Shown here: positions 1 to 8,601 of the stretch, piece after piece
How positions within the stretch are numbered: position 1 is the stretch's first letter
Layout of the letters: each line of letters opens with the position of its first letter
NCBI GenBank assembly: GCA_964606855.1
Contig: CAZSHM010000008.1
Span: 1 to 48,733 of the forward strand
DNA length: 48,733 nt
Source of the DNA: UBA7185 sp964606855
GTDB lineage: Bacteria; Bacillota; Peptococcia; Peptococcales; Peptococcaceae
Reading direction: 5' to 3'
Position numbers and translations under genes: made by a program
The notes under the pieces: model-generated
What the model was told of the DNA's origin: nothing
Database searches by the model: none
What the model saw: the letters and a program-made list of their open reading frames with translations, nothing else

Positions 1-173
1 AAGCAAACGGAAAATACGCGGCACAGAGCAAGTTCTGAATGGGACAGATCGTGTGTGCCAAGGCGATGCGGCGGATTTTGTTTGGAAAGAGCTGCCGTCA
101 GCCGCGCGAAAAGACTGTGAGAAGCGTGAATTTGGCAGAGAAGAATCGCCATTTGAGTAGCCGTGCGGGCAAA

Positions 174-415
174 TTATCCACTAATTGTGGATAATTTGTG
201 GATAAGCTCTGCATATTTTACAGGAGATTGTGTGTATTCCCCCCGAGAAAGGCGAAAATTGAGAGGAATTATCGCCGCGGCACATGCGTTCCCATGTAAT
301 TTGCTGCATAAGAAAAAGAGAAGTGCCGGAATCCGGCCCTTGCGCCTGTCCACGGCATGCATAGGAAAATAAAGGATCCTATGGAAAAATAATCTTGACG
401 CATACGTTATCCACA
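174..415. promoter_or_regulatory. DnaA-box cluster in a long non-coding region
   Basis: Four close matches to the DnaA box TTATCCACA lie within 242 bp: TTATCCACT at 174-182 (+), TGTGGATAA at 186-194 and 197-205 (both minus orientation), and a perfect TTATCCACA at 407-415 (+). The first two form an inverted repeat, TTATCCAC-TAATT-GTGGATAA, and boxes two and three are 11 bp apart, one helical turn. The whole 1-713 stretch contains no convincing gene; the few open frames lack ribosome sites and family features. It is AT-rich around 170-240 and 590-665. This could be a replication-origin fragment, a DnaA-titration site or a DnaA-regulated promoter for the hydrogenase operon; neither dnaA nor dnaN is in view. 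Confidence 0.6.
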
Positions 416-713
416 AGCCGCTGCCATGCACGCGACGCCGGAGCACGCAGGGAGCCGTTCCGCTGTGAAACGTGTCAAAACGAGGGAAAAAGGCAGAATC
501 CGACAGGATCTGCGAACCCGTTGCGCAGCGTTCTGCGCGACGCGCAAAGGGCCTGAAAAATCGTGAAAACAGGTACGAGGCGGGAGAAATGAGATATTGA
601 GAAGATTTATTGCAAAAAATGCATAAAAGACTTTCTTTTTGTCGGGAAATACCTTTTAATAGATGTAGGGAGTTTCCTGTTTCAATTCTAATTTGACAAA
701 GGAGGAAAAGGGT

Positions 714-1232
714 ATGGCTTGTAAATGTGGCGAACACGACGACGCATTATTTGCGCAGCTGGACAAGGTGATCGAACAGTACAAAGACCAGAGAGGCAGT
801 TTGATCAGTGTACTGCACCAGGCACAGGGGATCTTCGGCTATCTGCCGGAGGAGGTCCAGGCGTACATCGCGGAAAAGATGGACGTTCCTCTGAGCGAAA
901 TTTACGGGGTAGTCACCTTCTACGCCTTGTTCACGATGAACAAGAAAGGGAAGTATACCTTTAATGTCTGCCTCGGCACGGCCTGTTATGTGCAGGGATC
1001 CGGCAAACTGTTGGAGCGGCTGGAGGCGGAGTTGGGCATCGGTGTAGGCGAGACGACGGCGGACGGGCTCTTCAGCATTCAGTGCTGCCGCTGTGTCGGC
1101 GCTTGCGGCCTTGCCCCGGTCATCACCGTCAACGATAAGGTGCATGGGCATATGACTCCGGATGCGATTCCGGCGCTGATCGCCGAAATCAAAGCTGCGG
1201 AGCAGGCGGAACAGAACGAGCAGGAGGTGTAA
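714..1232 (+). CDS. hydC: NuoE-like [2Fe-2S] subunit of a trimeric [FeFe] hydrogenase (HydC/HymA)
   Basis: A 172-residue thioredoxin-like [2Fe-2S] protein of the NuoE family, the small NADH-side electron-transfer subunit of multimeric [FeFe] hydrogenases. The family pattern is visible: CLGTACYVQG followed about 35 residues later by CCRCVGACGLAP, supplying the four cluster cysteines, after a helical N-terminal part. Start chosen at ATG 714 because AAAGGAGG (698-705) lies 8 nt upstream; a TTG at 693 is in frame but lies before the ribosome site. It is followed after 4 nt by the NuoF-like gene and then the catalytic subunit, the order of electron-bifurcating or NAD(P)-linked hydrogenases. Cytoplasmic. 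NuoE of complex I is excluded by the neighbours. Confidence 0.9.
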   Translation: MACKCGEHDDALFAQLDKVIEQYKDQRGSLISVLHQAQGIFGYLPEEVQAYIAEKMDVPLSEIYGVVTFYALFTMNKKGKYTFNVCLGTACYVQGSGKLLERLEAELGIGVGETTADGLFSIQCCRCVGACGLAPVITVNDKVHGHMTPDAIPALIAEIKAAEQAEQNEQEV

Positions 1233-1236
1233 AGAA

Positions 1237-3123
1237 ATGCGTAAAATTGCGAGTTTTGAAGAACTGAAAGCTTTGCAGGTCGCGGAGCGCGAGAAGATTG
1301 TCGTGCGCGACGGCAAGGCACCAATGCAGGCGAATTTGGCAAAACACCACGTGCTGATCTGTGCCGGTACCGGTTGCACATCCTCCGACAGCGCCGAGGT
1401 GATGGAAGCGCTGGAGAGACAACTGGCGGAAGCCGGGATGGGCGCGGAGATTGATGTCGTGAAGACGGGCTGCTTCGGTTTCTGCAGTTTGGGCCCCATC
1501 ATGGTCATTTACCCGGAAGGAACCTTCTATCACCACGTCAAGGTGGAGGACGTGCCGGAGATCATCGAGACGCATTTAAAGGGAGGCAAGCTGGTGGAGA
1601 GGCTGCTCTATGAAATCCCCGGAACCGGCGAAAAAGCGCCGGATATGAGCCATATTCCGTTCTTCCAGAAACAGCAGCGCGTGGTTCTGCGCAACAGCGG
1701 CACGATCAATCCTGAAAATATCAGCGAATCCATCGCGCATTTCGGGTATCAGGCGCTGGGCAAGGCGCTGACCTCCATGAGTCCTGCAGAAGTGATCGCC
1801 GAGGTGGAGAAATCCGGCATCCGCGGACGCGGCGGCGCGGGTTTCCCGACAGGGCGCAAGTGGAAATTCGCGGCGGGCTATCCGTCCGATGAGAAGTATG
1901 TCGTCGTCAACGCAGACGAGGGGGATCCGGGCGCGTTCATGGACCGTTCCGTGCTGGAGGGAGATCCCCACAGCGTGCTGGAGGCCATGGCCATCGGCGG
2001 ATACGCCATCGGCTCGCATCAAGGGTTCATCTATGTGCGTGCGGAGTACCCGATCGCGGTGCACCGCCTGGAGATTGCCATCGCGCAGGCACGCAAAGCC
2101 GGCCTGCTGGGCAGGAACATCATGGGCACAGGCTTTGACTTTGATGTGGACATCCGCCTGGGCGCGGGCGCCTTTGTCTGCGGCGAGGAGACCGCGCTGC
2201 TGACCTCCGTTGAGGGCAAACGCGGAGAACCGAGACCGAGACCGCCTTTCCCGGCGGAGAAAGGCCTGTGGGGTGTGCCGACCTTCGTCAACAATGTCGA
2301 GACGCTGGCCAACATCCCGGAAATCATTCTGAAAGGCGCGGATTGGTTCCGCTCCATCGGGACGGAGGGCTCTACGGGCACAAAAGTGTTTGCCATGGCA
2401 GGCAAAGTCAACAACATCGGTCTGGTCGAGGTTCCCATGGGGACGACGCTGCGGGAACTGATCTTTGATGTCGGCGGCGGCATTCCCGGCGGCAAGGCCT
2501 TCAAGGCGGCCCAGACGGGCGGACCGTCCGGCGGCTGTTTGCCGGAGAGCGCGCTGGATACAGAAATCGATTTCGACACCCTGAAAGCGGCCGGCTCCAT
2601 GATGGGCTCCGGCGGCCTGATCGTGCTGGATGAGACCTCCTGCATGGTGGACGTCGCCAAATTTTACTTGGGATTCACCCAGGATGAATCCTGCGGAAAA
2701 TGTCCGCCCTGCCGGATCGGCACCAAGCGGATGCTGGAGATTCTGGAAAAAATCACAAACGGCGAGGGCACGATGGAGGACATCGACAATCTGGAGACGT
2801 TGGCGCACACCATCAGCGATTCCGCGCTCTGCGCGCTGGGACAGACGGCCCCGAATCCGATTCTGGCTACCCTGAAGTTTTTCCGCGGGGAATATGAAGC
2901 CCACATTGTGGACAAAGTGTGTCCGGCGCATGTCTGCAAAAATCTGCTGCGCTATGAGATCGATCCCGCGAAATGCAAGGGCTGCACACTCTGCGCACGC
3001 AACTGTCCGGTCGGCGCCATCAGCGGTGTCGTCAAGGAACCGCACAAAATCGATCCCGCGAAGTGCATCAAGTGCGGTACCTGTATGGAAAAATGTAGAT
3101 TCGGCGCAATCTCCAGATCCTAA
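1237..3123 (+). CDS. hydB: NuoF-like flavoprotein subunit of [FeFe] hydrogenase (HydB/HymB)
   Basis: A 628-residue NADH- and FMN-binding subunit carrying extra iron-sulfur domains. In order: an N-terminal thioredoxin-like [2Fe-2S] domain (Cys42, 47, 79, 83); the NuoF core with the glycine-rich RGRGGAGFPTG segment and the NADEGDPGAFMDR block; an SLBB region; the NuoF [4Fe-4S] site CGKCPPC (Cys486, 489, 492, with Cys532); and a C-terminal 2[4Fe-4S] ferredoxin domain (Cys580, 583, 586, 590 and 610, 613, 616, 620). This arrangement matches HydB of trimeric hydrogenases, where NADH and ferredoxin oxidation are coupled to H2. It starts 4 nt after the small subunit, with GAGGTG as ribosome site, and lies 17 nt before hydA. 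Confidence 0.93.
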   Translation: MRKIASFEELKALQVAEREKIVVRDGKAPMQANLAKHHVLICAGTGCTSSDSAEVMEALERQLAEAGMGAEIDVVKTGCFGFCSLGPIMVIYPEGTFYHHVKVEDVPEIIETHLKGGKLVERLLYEIPGTGEKAPDMSHIPFFQKQQRVVLRNSGTINPENISESIAHFGYQALGKALTSMSPAEVIAEVEKSGIRGRGGAGFPTGRKWKFAAGYPSDEKYVVVNADEGDPGAFMDRSVLEGDPHSVLEAMAIGGYAIGSHQGFIYVRAEYPIAVHRLEIAIAQARKAGLLGRNIMGTGFDFDVDIRLGAGAFVCGEETALLTSVEGKRGEPRPRPPFPAEKGLWGVPTFVNNVETLANIPEIILKGADWFRSIGTEGSTGTKVFAMAGKVNNIGLVEVPMGTTLRELIFDVGGGIPGGKAFKAAQTGGPSGGCLPESALDTEIDFDTLKAAGSMMGSGGLIVLDETSCMVDVAKFYLGFTQDESCGKCPPCRIGTKRMLEILEKITNGEGTMEDIDNLETLAHTISDSALCALGQTAPNPILATLKFFRGEYEAHIVDKVCPAHVCKNLLRYEIDPAKCKGCTLCARNCPVGAISGVVKEPHKIDPAKCIKCGTCMEKCRFGAISRS

Positions 3124-3140
3124 TAGAAGGGGTGATTTCT

Positions 3141-4904
3141 GTGGAAAAGATTCATGTGACAATCGACGGCGTATCCGTGCAGGTCGATGCGGGCGCTACC
3201 ATCCTGCAGGCCGCACAGAAGGCCGGCATCAATATTCCGACATTGTGCTACTTGAAGGATGTCAACCAGCTGGGCGCCTGCCGGGTCTGCCTGGTGGAGG
3301 TAAAGGGCTCCAGAGCGCTGCAGCCCGCCTGCGTGTATCCGGTCAGTGAGGGCCTGACGGTCTACACCAACACGGCCAAGGTGCGGGAAGCGCGGAAGAG
3401 CGTGGTCGAGCTGCTCCTGTCCAATCACCCCGCCGACTGCTTGAACTGTGTCCGCAGCGGCAGTTGTGAACTGCAGCACCTGGCGCAGCAGATGGGCATC
3501 CGCAAAATCCGTTTCACCGGTGAGCAGAGCACCTTCCCGGTGGATGCGCGCAGCGTAGCAATCGTGCGCGATCCGAACAAATGCGTGTACTGCCGCCGCT
3601 GTGAGGCGGTCTGCAAGAAAGTGCAGGGTGTGAATATCCTAGGCGGCATCGGCCGTGGCTTTCATGTCACCGTCGGCCCGGCGTTCGGACACACGCTGGA
3701 TGAGATCAACTGCACCCTGTGCGGGCAGTGCGTCAACGTCTGTCCGGTGGGCGCCCTGGCCGAGAAGGACGATACCCAGAAGGTCTGGGATGCGCTGGCC
3801 GACGAGCACAAGCATGTCATCGTACAGTTCTCTCCGGCGGTTCGGATCGCCATCAGCGAGGAGTTCGGGCTGCCCTTCGGCACCATCTCCACCGGCAAAA
3901 TGGTCTCCGCGCTGAGACGACTGGGCTTCGACAAAGTATTCGATACCAACTGGTCCGCCGACCTGACCATCATGGAGGAGGGGCACGAACTGCTGGATCG
4001 CCTGCAGAACGGCGGCGTCCTGCCGATGATCACCTCCTGCTCGCCGGGCTGGGTAAAGTACTGTGAGAATCATTATCCGGATCAGCTGGATCATCTCTCC
4101 AGCGCCAAATCGCCGCAGGGCATGTTCGGCGCGATGGTCAAAACCTACTACCCGCAGACGGAAGGCATCGACGCGGCCAGCATCTACAGTGTGTCCGTGA
4201 TGCCCTGCACCGCCAAAAAGTACGAGGCGGCACGGCCGGAGCTGTGCGACAGCGGCTACAGAGATGTGGACGTCGTGCTCACGGTCCGGGAGATCGCGCG
4301 CATGATCAAGCAGGCCGGCATTGATTTTGTCAACCTGCCGGACGGGGAGTGCGATGCTCCGATGGGCGTGGGAACCGGCGCCGGAACCATCTTCGGCACC
4401 ACCGGCGGCGTGATGGAAGCGGCGCTGCGCACGGTCTACGAGGTCGTCACCGGCAAGACCCTGCCGCGTCTGGAGCTGACGGAGGTTCGCGGGACGCTGG
4501 GCGAAATCCGGGAAGCGACGGTCGATCTGGACGGTATGCCGGTCAAGGTGGCTGTGGTCAACACCCTGGCGCGGGCGAAGGAGATCATGGAGCAGGTCAG
4601 AGCCGGCACCGCCGACTACACGTTCATCGAGATCATGGCTTGTCCGAACGGCTGCGTCGGCGGCGGCGGCACACCGATCGTCGACGCGCTGACCAGGACA
4701 CAGCTGCCGGAGGACTACCGCGTGCTGCGCGCCAAGGGCCTCTACAACGACGACGAGAACCTGACCATTCGCAAGTCCCACGAGAATCCGTTTATCGTGG
4801 CGGCTTATGAGAACTTCCTGGGCGAACCGCTGAGTCACAGAGCCCACGAGCTCCTGCACACGCACTACACCCCGCGCGAAAAATACAATCTGGACGCGGA
4901 ATAG
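3141..4904 (+). CDS. hydA: [FeFe] hydrogenase catalytic subunit HydA
   Basis: A 587-residue H-cluster hydrogenase. Visible in order: a plant-type [2Fe-2S] domain (Cys36, 47, 50, 64), a His-Cys3 [4Fe-4S] site (His96, Cys100, 103, 109), a 2[4Fe-4S] domain (Cys148 to 158 and 191 to 201), and the catalytic domain with motifs TSCSPGW (Cys300), MPCTAKKYE (Cys356) and MACPNGCVGGGGTP (Cys501, 505). The proton-path segments TIMEEG and LSSAKSP are kept. The first motif is TSCSPGW instead of the usual TSCCPGW (see findings). GTG 3141 is preferred over GTG 3132 because AGAAGGGGTG (3125-3134) is well spaced to it. No HydE, HydF or HydG maturase lies in the window, so they must be elsewhere. Confidence 0.93.
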   Translation: MEKIHVTIDGVSVQVDAGATILQAAQKAGINIPTLCYLKDVNQLGACRVCLVEVKGSRALQPACVYPVSEGLTVYTNTAKVREARKSVVELLLSNHPADCLNCVRSGSCELQHLAQQMGIRKIRFTGEQSTFPVDARSVAIVRDPNKCVYCRRCEAVCKKVQGVNILGGIGRGFHVTVGPAFGHTLDEINCTLCGQCVNVCPVGALAEKDDTQKVWDALADEHKHVIVQFSPAVRIAISEEFGLPFGTISTGKMVSALRRLGFDKVFDTNWSADLTIMEEGHELLDRLQNGGVLPMITSCSPGWVKYCENHYPDQLDHLSSAKSPQGMFGAMVKTYYPQTEGIDAASIYSVSVMPCTAKKYEAARPELCDSGYRDVDVVLTVREIARMIKQAGIDFVNLPDGECDAPMGVGTGAGTIFGTTGGVMEAALRTVYEVVTGKTLPRLELTEVRGTLGEIREATVDLDGMPVKVAVVNTLARAKEIMEQVRAGTADYTFIEIMACPNGCVGGGGTPIVDALTRTQLPEDYRVLRAKGLYNDDENLTIRKSHENPFIVAAYENFLGEPLSHRAHELLHTHYTPREKYNLDAE

Positions 4905-4956
4905 GGCGTAGAAAACGGGCGAAAATCGAACAAGAGCAAATTTTGCAAAAAAACAG

Positions 4957-4985
4957 TTGACAAGCGATGTGAAACCGCCTAAACT
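4957..4985 (+). promoter_or_regulatory. Sigma-A promoter of the trp operon
   Basis: TTGACA (4957-4962), a 17-bp spacer and TAAACT (4980-4985) stand directly upstream of the T-box leader. Transcription would begin near 4992. The -35 is perfect and the -10 matches four of six consensus bases. Confidence 0.7.
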
Positions 4986-4994
4986 ATGTCATAA

Positions 4995-5330
4995 GATTCA
5001 AGTTTGCCACACAGATCAAACCGATGAGCGAGAGTAAGTAGGAAGGAACGCTTGCTTCCAGAGAGCTGCCGAGGGTGGGAGAGCAGCAGCAAAGGTCTTT
5101 CGGAATGGACTCGCGAGGGCGGGCGGAAACCGCCGCAGATATGCGCTGCGGCCGGGAGTATGTGCCGACGGGAACTCTGGCCGTTATCAGTGGAGCGCGC
5201 ATGATGGTGCGCGAGGAGAGTGGCCGTCTCCGCGGGGCAAGATCGCGGAGGATGGCAAGCAGGGTGGTACCGCAGAGGTTTTGGCCTTTGTCCCTTATGG
5301 AGCGATCCATATGGGACAAAGGCCTTTTTG
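4995..5330 (+). promoter_or_regulatory. Tryptophan T-box leader riboswitch
   Basis: A full T-box leader controlling the trp operon by binding uncharged tRNA. Stem I starts with GAGCGAGAGTAAGTAGG near 5022 and holds the specifier in the context GGAATGGAC, giving UGG (Trp) at 5106-5108 followed by the usual A. The conserved T-box AGGGTGGTACCGCAG is at 5261-5275 and would form the antiterminator. A GC-rich terminator hairpin follows. When tRNA-Trp is charged the terminator forms; when uncharged, its acceptor end stabilises the antiterminator and trpEGDCFBA is transcribed. Identification rests on the specifier and T-box motifs and matches the downstream genes exactly. Confidence 0.95.
5283..5329 (+). 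terminator. T-box-controlled intrinsic terminator
   Basis: GGCCTTTGTCCC (5283-5294) pairs perfectly with GGGACAAAGGCC (5313-5324), followed by five T residues. Formation competes with the antiterminator that uses the T-box at 5261-5275. Confidence 0.93.
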
Positions 5331-5440
5331 TTTCCGGATCGCCTGCGGGTACGGCATCCGGACAGAAGAAAAACGACAGAAGAAAAACGCGGGAAAAGGG
5401 ATCCAATACAGAGAGCAGGGAGCACGGGGAGGAGACGGTT

Positions 5441-6898
5441 ATGTTAAAACCAGAGGGCAGCCAGATTCTGGAGCTTGCCAAAGCGTACAACACGATTCCG
5501 GTATACGAGGAGATCTACGCCGATGTGGTCACACCGATCATGCTCTTGCGGCGCATGGCGCTGCGCAGCGAACGCTACTATCTCCTGGAGAGCGTTGAGG
5601 GCGGTCTGAACTGGGGCCGCTACTCGTTCCTGGGCTTCGATCCGGTGCTGCGCGTCACTTGCCGCAGCGGCAAGGTGTGCATCGAGGAGAACGGGGAGAC
5701 GAGGCAGTCGGAGGCAGCGCCCTTTGACGCCTTGCGGGAGATCCTTGCCGATTACCGAGCGCCGCAGCTGGAGGAACTGCCGCCTTTTAGCGGCGGACTG
5801 GTGGGCTATTTCGCCTATCACTCCATCGAGCTGGCGGAACCGGTGCTCCGGCTGCAGCAAGGGGATTTTCCCGAGTTTGACCTGATGCTCTTTGAGAAGG
5901 TCATCGCCTACGATCATCTCAAGCAGAAGATCGTGCTCATCGCCAATGTGCGCACGGACAACCTGCTGGAAAATTACGGACGCGCGGCGGCGGAACTCGC
6001 GGAGCTCAAGCAGATGATCTACAGCACCGCGCCGCTGCCGACGGTGCGCACGACGAGCAAGCCGCAGTTTCGCTGCAACGTCAGCGAGGAGACCTACACG
6101 GAAATGGTGGAGCAGACCAAGGCGCATATTTTCGCCGGGGACATCTTTCAGGCTGTCATCTCGCGCCGCTTTGAGACGCCGTACAGCGACAGCCTGCTCA
6201 ACGCCTACCGCGTGCTGCGCACCACCAACCCGTCACCCTATATGGTGTTCCTGCAGTGCGACGACGTGCAGATCATCAGCACTTCTCCGGAGACGCTGGT
6301 GAAGCTGCAGAACGGCAGGCTCTCCACCTTCCCGGTAGCGGGATCCCGCCCGCGCGGCAGGACGCGGGAGGAAGATCTCGCGCTGGAGCAGGAGCTGCTG
6401 CACGACGAGAAGGAGCTGGCGGAGCACAATATGCTGGTTGATTTGGGGCGCAACGACATCGGCCGGCTCGCAAAGTTCGGCACGGTGGAGGTCAGCGAGT
6501 ATCAGCAAATTCATCGCTATTCCCGCATCATGCACATCTGCTCCGAAGTCAACGGGCAGATCGCCGACGGCCTGGATGCATTCGACGCCATCCAGTCGAT
6601 TCTGCCGGCGGGGACGCTCTCCGGCGCGCCCAAGATCCGCGCCTGCCAGCTGATCGACCAGATCGAGGGCGAGCCGCGCGGCATCTACGGCGGCGCGCTG
6701 GGGTACATCGATTTTCGCGGCAACATGGACACCTGCATCGCGATCCGCATGGCGGTGAAGAAGGATGGCCGCGTCACCGTGCAGGCGGGCGGGGGCATCG
6801 TGGCAGACAGCGTGCCGCATATGGAGTATCTAGAATCGGAAAACAAGGCCAAGGCCGTGATGCAGGCCGTGATCCAGGCAAGCGAGGTGGATGACTGA
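5441..6898 (+). CDS. trpE: Anthranilate synthase component I
   Basis: A 485-residue chorismate-utilising enzyme that makes anthranilate from chorismate and ammonia delivered by TrpG; the first committed step of tryptophan synthesis. Typical blocks are visible: GRYSFLGFDP and PFSGGLVGYF in the N-terminal domain, then GDIFQAVISRRF, TFPVAGSRPRG, VDLGRNDIGR, LPAGTLSGAPK and YGGALGYIDF in the catalytic domain. ATG 5441 has GGGGAGGA upstream. The same frame is open back to 5075, but that part is the T-box leader and is not coding. The stop overlaps the trpG start (TGATG at 6896-6900), implying translational coupling. Confidence 0.96.
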   Translation: MLKPEGSQILELAKAYNTIPVYEEIYADVVTPIMLLRRMALRSERYYLLESVEGGLNWGRYSFLGFDPVLRVTCRSGKVCIEENGETRQSEAAPFDALREILADYRAPQLEELPPFSGGLVGYFAYHSIELAEPVLRLQQGDFPEFDLMLFEKVIAYDHLKQKIVLIANVRTDNLLENYGRAAAELAELKQMIYSTAPLPTVRTTSKPQFRCNVSEETYTEMVEQTKAHIFAGDIFQAVISRRFETPYSDSLLNAYRVLRTTNPSPYMVFLQCDDVQIISTSPETLVKLQNGRLSTFPVAGSRPRGRTREEDLALEQELLHDEKELAEHNMLVDLGRNDIGRLAKFGTVEVSEYQQIHRYSRIMHICSEVNGQIADGLDAFDAIQSILPAGTLSGAPKIRACQLIDQIEGEPRGIYGGALGYIDFRGNMDTCIAIRMAVKKDGRVTVQAGGGIVADSVPHMEYLESENKAKAVMQAVIQASEVDD

Positions 6899-7494
6899 TG
6901 GTACTGTTTATCGACAATTATGACAGTTTTACCTACAATCTGGTGCAGCTGATCGGCACCCTCACGCCCGATGTGCGGGTGGTGCGCAACGATACGCTGG
7001 GCGTGCCGGAAATCGAGGCGCTATCGCCCGCGCAGATCGTGCTATCCCCGGGGCCGGGGCGCCCGTCGGAGGCGGGAGTCTGTGAGGATGTCATCCGGCA
7101 CTTCGCCGGACGTGTGCCCATCCTGGGGGTCTGCCTGGGGCACCAGGCGCTGTGCGAGGCCATGGGCGGGCGCGTGGTGGCGGCAGCCAGCATCATGCAC
7201 GGAAAGCAGAGCCTGATCCGTATCGATCCAAGCGACGCGCTCTTTCGCGGGCTGCCGCAGCAGCTTCCGGTGGCGCGCTACCACTCTCTGGCGGTGGCGC
7301 GGGAGGGGCTGCCGGACTGCCTGGAGATAATCGGCGCGGACGACGCGGGCGAGATCATGGCCGTGCGGCTCCGCGGGACCTACACCTACGGGGTGCAGTT
7401 TCATCCGGAATCGATTCTCACGCCGCAGGGCGCGGTGATTCTGGAAAACTTTCTGTGCCTGGGCAGCGGGGCAACATCGCCGCAGGCGGAATAA
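6898..7494 (+). CDS. trpG: Anthranilate synthase component II (glutamine amidotransferase)
   Basis: A 198-residue class I glutamine amidotransferase that hydrolyses glutamine and passes ammonia to TrpE. The nucleophile lies in GVCLGHQAL, and the His-Glu pair in GVQFHPESI; the N-terminal block IDNYDSFTYNLVQ is typical. The start overlaps the trpE stop by one base. In some bacteria the same protein also serves aminodeoxychorismate synthase (PabA); position in a complete trp operon makes TrpG its main role. A 57-nt gap separates it from trpD. Confidence 0.95.
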   Translation: MVLFIDNYDSFTYNLVQLIGTLTPDVRVVRNDTLGVPEIEALSPAQIVLSPGPGRPSEAGVCEDVIRHFAGRVPILGVCLGHQALCEAMGGRVVAAASIMHGKQSLIRIDPSDALFRGLPQQLPVARYHSLAVAREGLPDCLEIIGADDAGEIMAVRLRGTYTYGVQFHPESILTPQGAVILENFLCLGSGATSPQAE

Positions 7495-7551
7495 GCGCCG
7501 CAGCGCAGGGGGATCCGGCGCAGAACATAAAAAGCAATGGAGGGATTCACA

Positions 7552-8589
7552 ATGGAACAACCAATGATCCGGCAGGCGCTGGCGCGCCTCACCGAAGGGA
7601 AAAATCTGGATCGAGAGATGGCGTTGGCCACCATGGATGACATCATGAGCGGGAATGCGGGGGAGATGCTCACAGCGGCGTTTTTGACGGCGCTGCACAT
7701 GAAGGGAGAGACGCCCGAGGAACTGGCGGCACTGGCGCAGGGCATGCGCGACCACAGCCTGCAGGTGCACTATGACGGGGATCTGCTGGAGATTGTGGGC
7801 ACCGGCGGCGACCAGGCTTTCACCTTCAACATCTCCACGGTAGCGGCGTTCGTAGTGGCGGCGGCGGGAATTCCCGTCGCCAAGCACGGCAACCGAAGCG
7901 TCTCCAGCAAATGCGGCGCCGCGGATCTGCTCGAGGCCCTGGGTGTGGAGATCCAGCTCAAGCCGGAACAGACCGAGGCGGTGCTGCGGCAGACGGGACA
8001 ATGTTTCATGTTTGCCCAGGTACACCATCCGGCCATGAAGTATGTCGCGCCGGTGCGCAAGAGTCTGGGCATCCCTACGGCGTTTAATCTGCTCGGCCCG
8101 CTGACCAACCCGGCGAACGCGAACCTGCAGCTGATGGGCGTTTACAAGGAGGAACTGCTGGAGCCCATGGCCGAGGTGTTGATGGCCCTGGGGGTCAAGC
8201 GCGCGATGGTGGTTCGCGGAGACGACGGGCTTGATGAGATCACGCTCACCACCGCCACGGACGTGCGGGAGATCGCCGGCGGCGCCATCACCGCCTACAA
8301 GCTCGACCCCGCGGATTACGGGTTTGCCTATTGCCGGACGGAGGATCTGGTGGGCGGTGATCCGGCGGCCAACCGCGACATCGCATTGGAGATCCTGCGG
8401 GGCGGCAAGGGGCCGAAACGGGATGTGGTGGTGCTGAACGCCGCCGCCTGCATCCATCTGGCCAAAGAGAAGCCCATGGAGGACGCGCTGCGGGAGGCCG
8501 CGGCAATCCTGGATGACGGGCGGGCGTACGCCCAGATGGAGCGTTTTGTGGCCGCCACCAGACAGTTCGGCGCGGCGGAGCAGCACTGA
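7552..8589 (+). CDS. trpD: Anthranilate phosphoribosyltransferase
   Basis: A 345-residue enzyme joining anthranilate to PRPP. Hallmarks are the GTGGD motif near residue 80 followed by FNISTVAAFV, then KHGNRSVSSKCGAADLLEALG, and the NLLGPLTNPAN segment. ATG 7552 is chosen over ATG 7537 because GGAGGG (7539-7544) lies 7 nt before it and would overlap the earlier start. It is followed after 12 nt by trpC. Length is normal for the family (about 340 residues). Confidence 0.95.
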   Translation: MEQPMIRQALARLTEGKNLDREMALATMDDIMSGNAGEMLTAAFLTALHMKGETPEELAALAQGMRDHSLQVHYDGDLLEIVGTGGDQAFTFNISTVAAFVVAAAGIPVAKHGNRSVSSKCGAADLLEALGVEIQLKPEQTEAVLRQTGQCFMFAQVHHPAMKYVAPVRKSLGIPTAFNLLGPLTNPANANLQLMGVYKEELLEPMAEVLMALGVKRAMVVRGDDGLDEITLTTATDVREIAGGAITAYKLDPADYGFAYCRTEDLVGGDPAANRDIALEILRGGKGPKRDVVVLNAAACIHLAKEKPMEDALREAAAILDDGRAYAQMERFVAATRQFGAAEQH

Positions 8590-8601
8590 GGAGGACGGCA
8601 G

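Noticed and set aside
39..194. Short basic open frame at the left edge, resembling a ribosomal protein L34 at first sight
   Set aside because: The sequence lacks the L34 pattern, has no ribosome site, and runs through the DnaA boxes.
1576..3162. Long open frame on the minus strand opposite hydB
   Set aside because: It is antisense to a clear gene, has no family features or ribosome site, and similar long antisense frames appear opposite hydA, trpD, atpD, murA and gdhA. High GC content removes stop codons and explains them.
5075..5440. In-frame N-terminal extension of trpE
   Set aside because: This region is the T-box leader with terminator; TrpE begins normally at 5441 after a good ribosome site.
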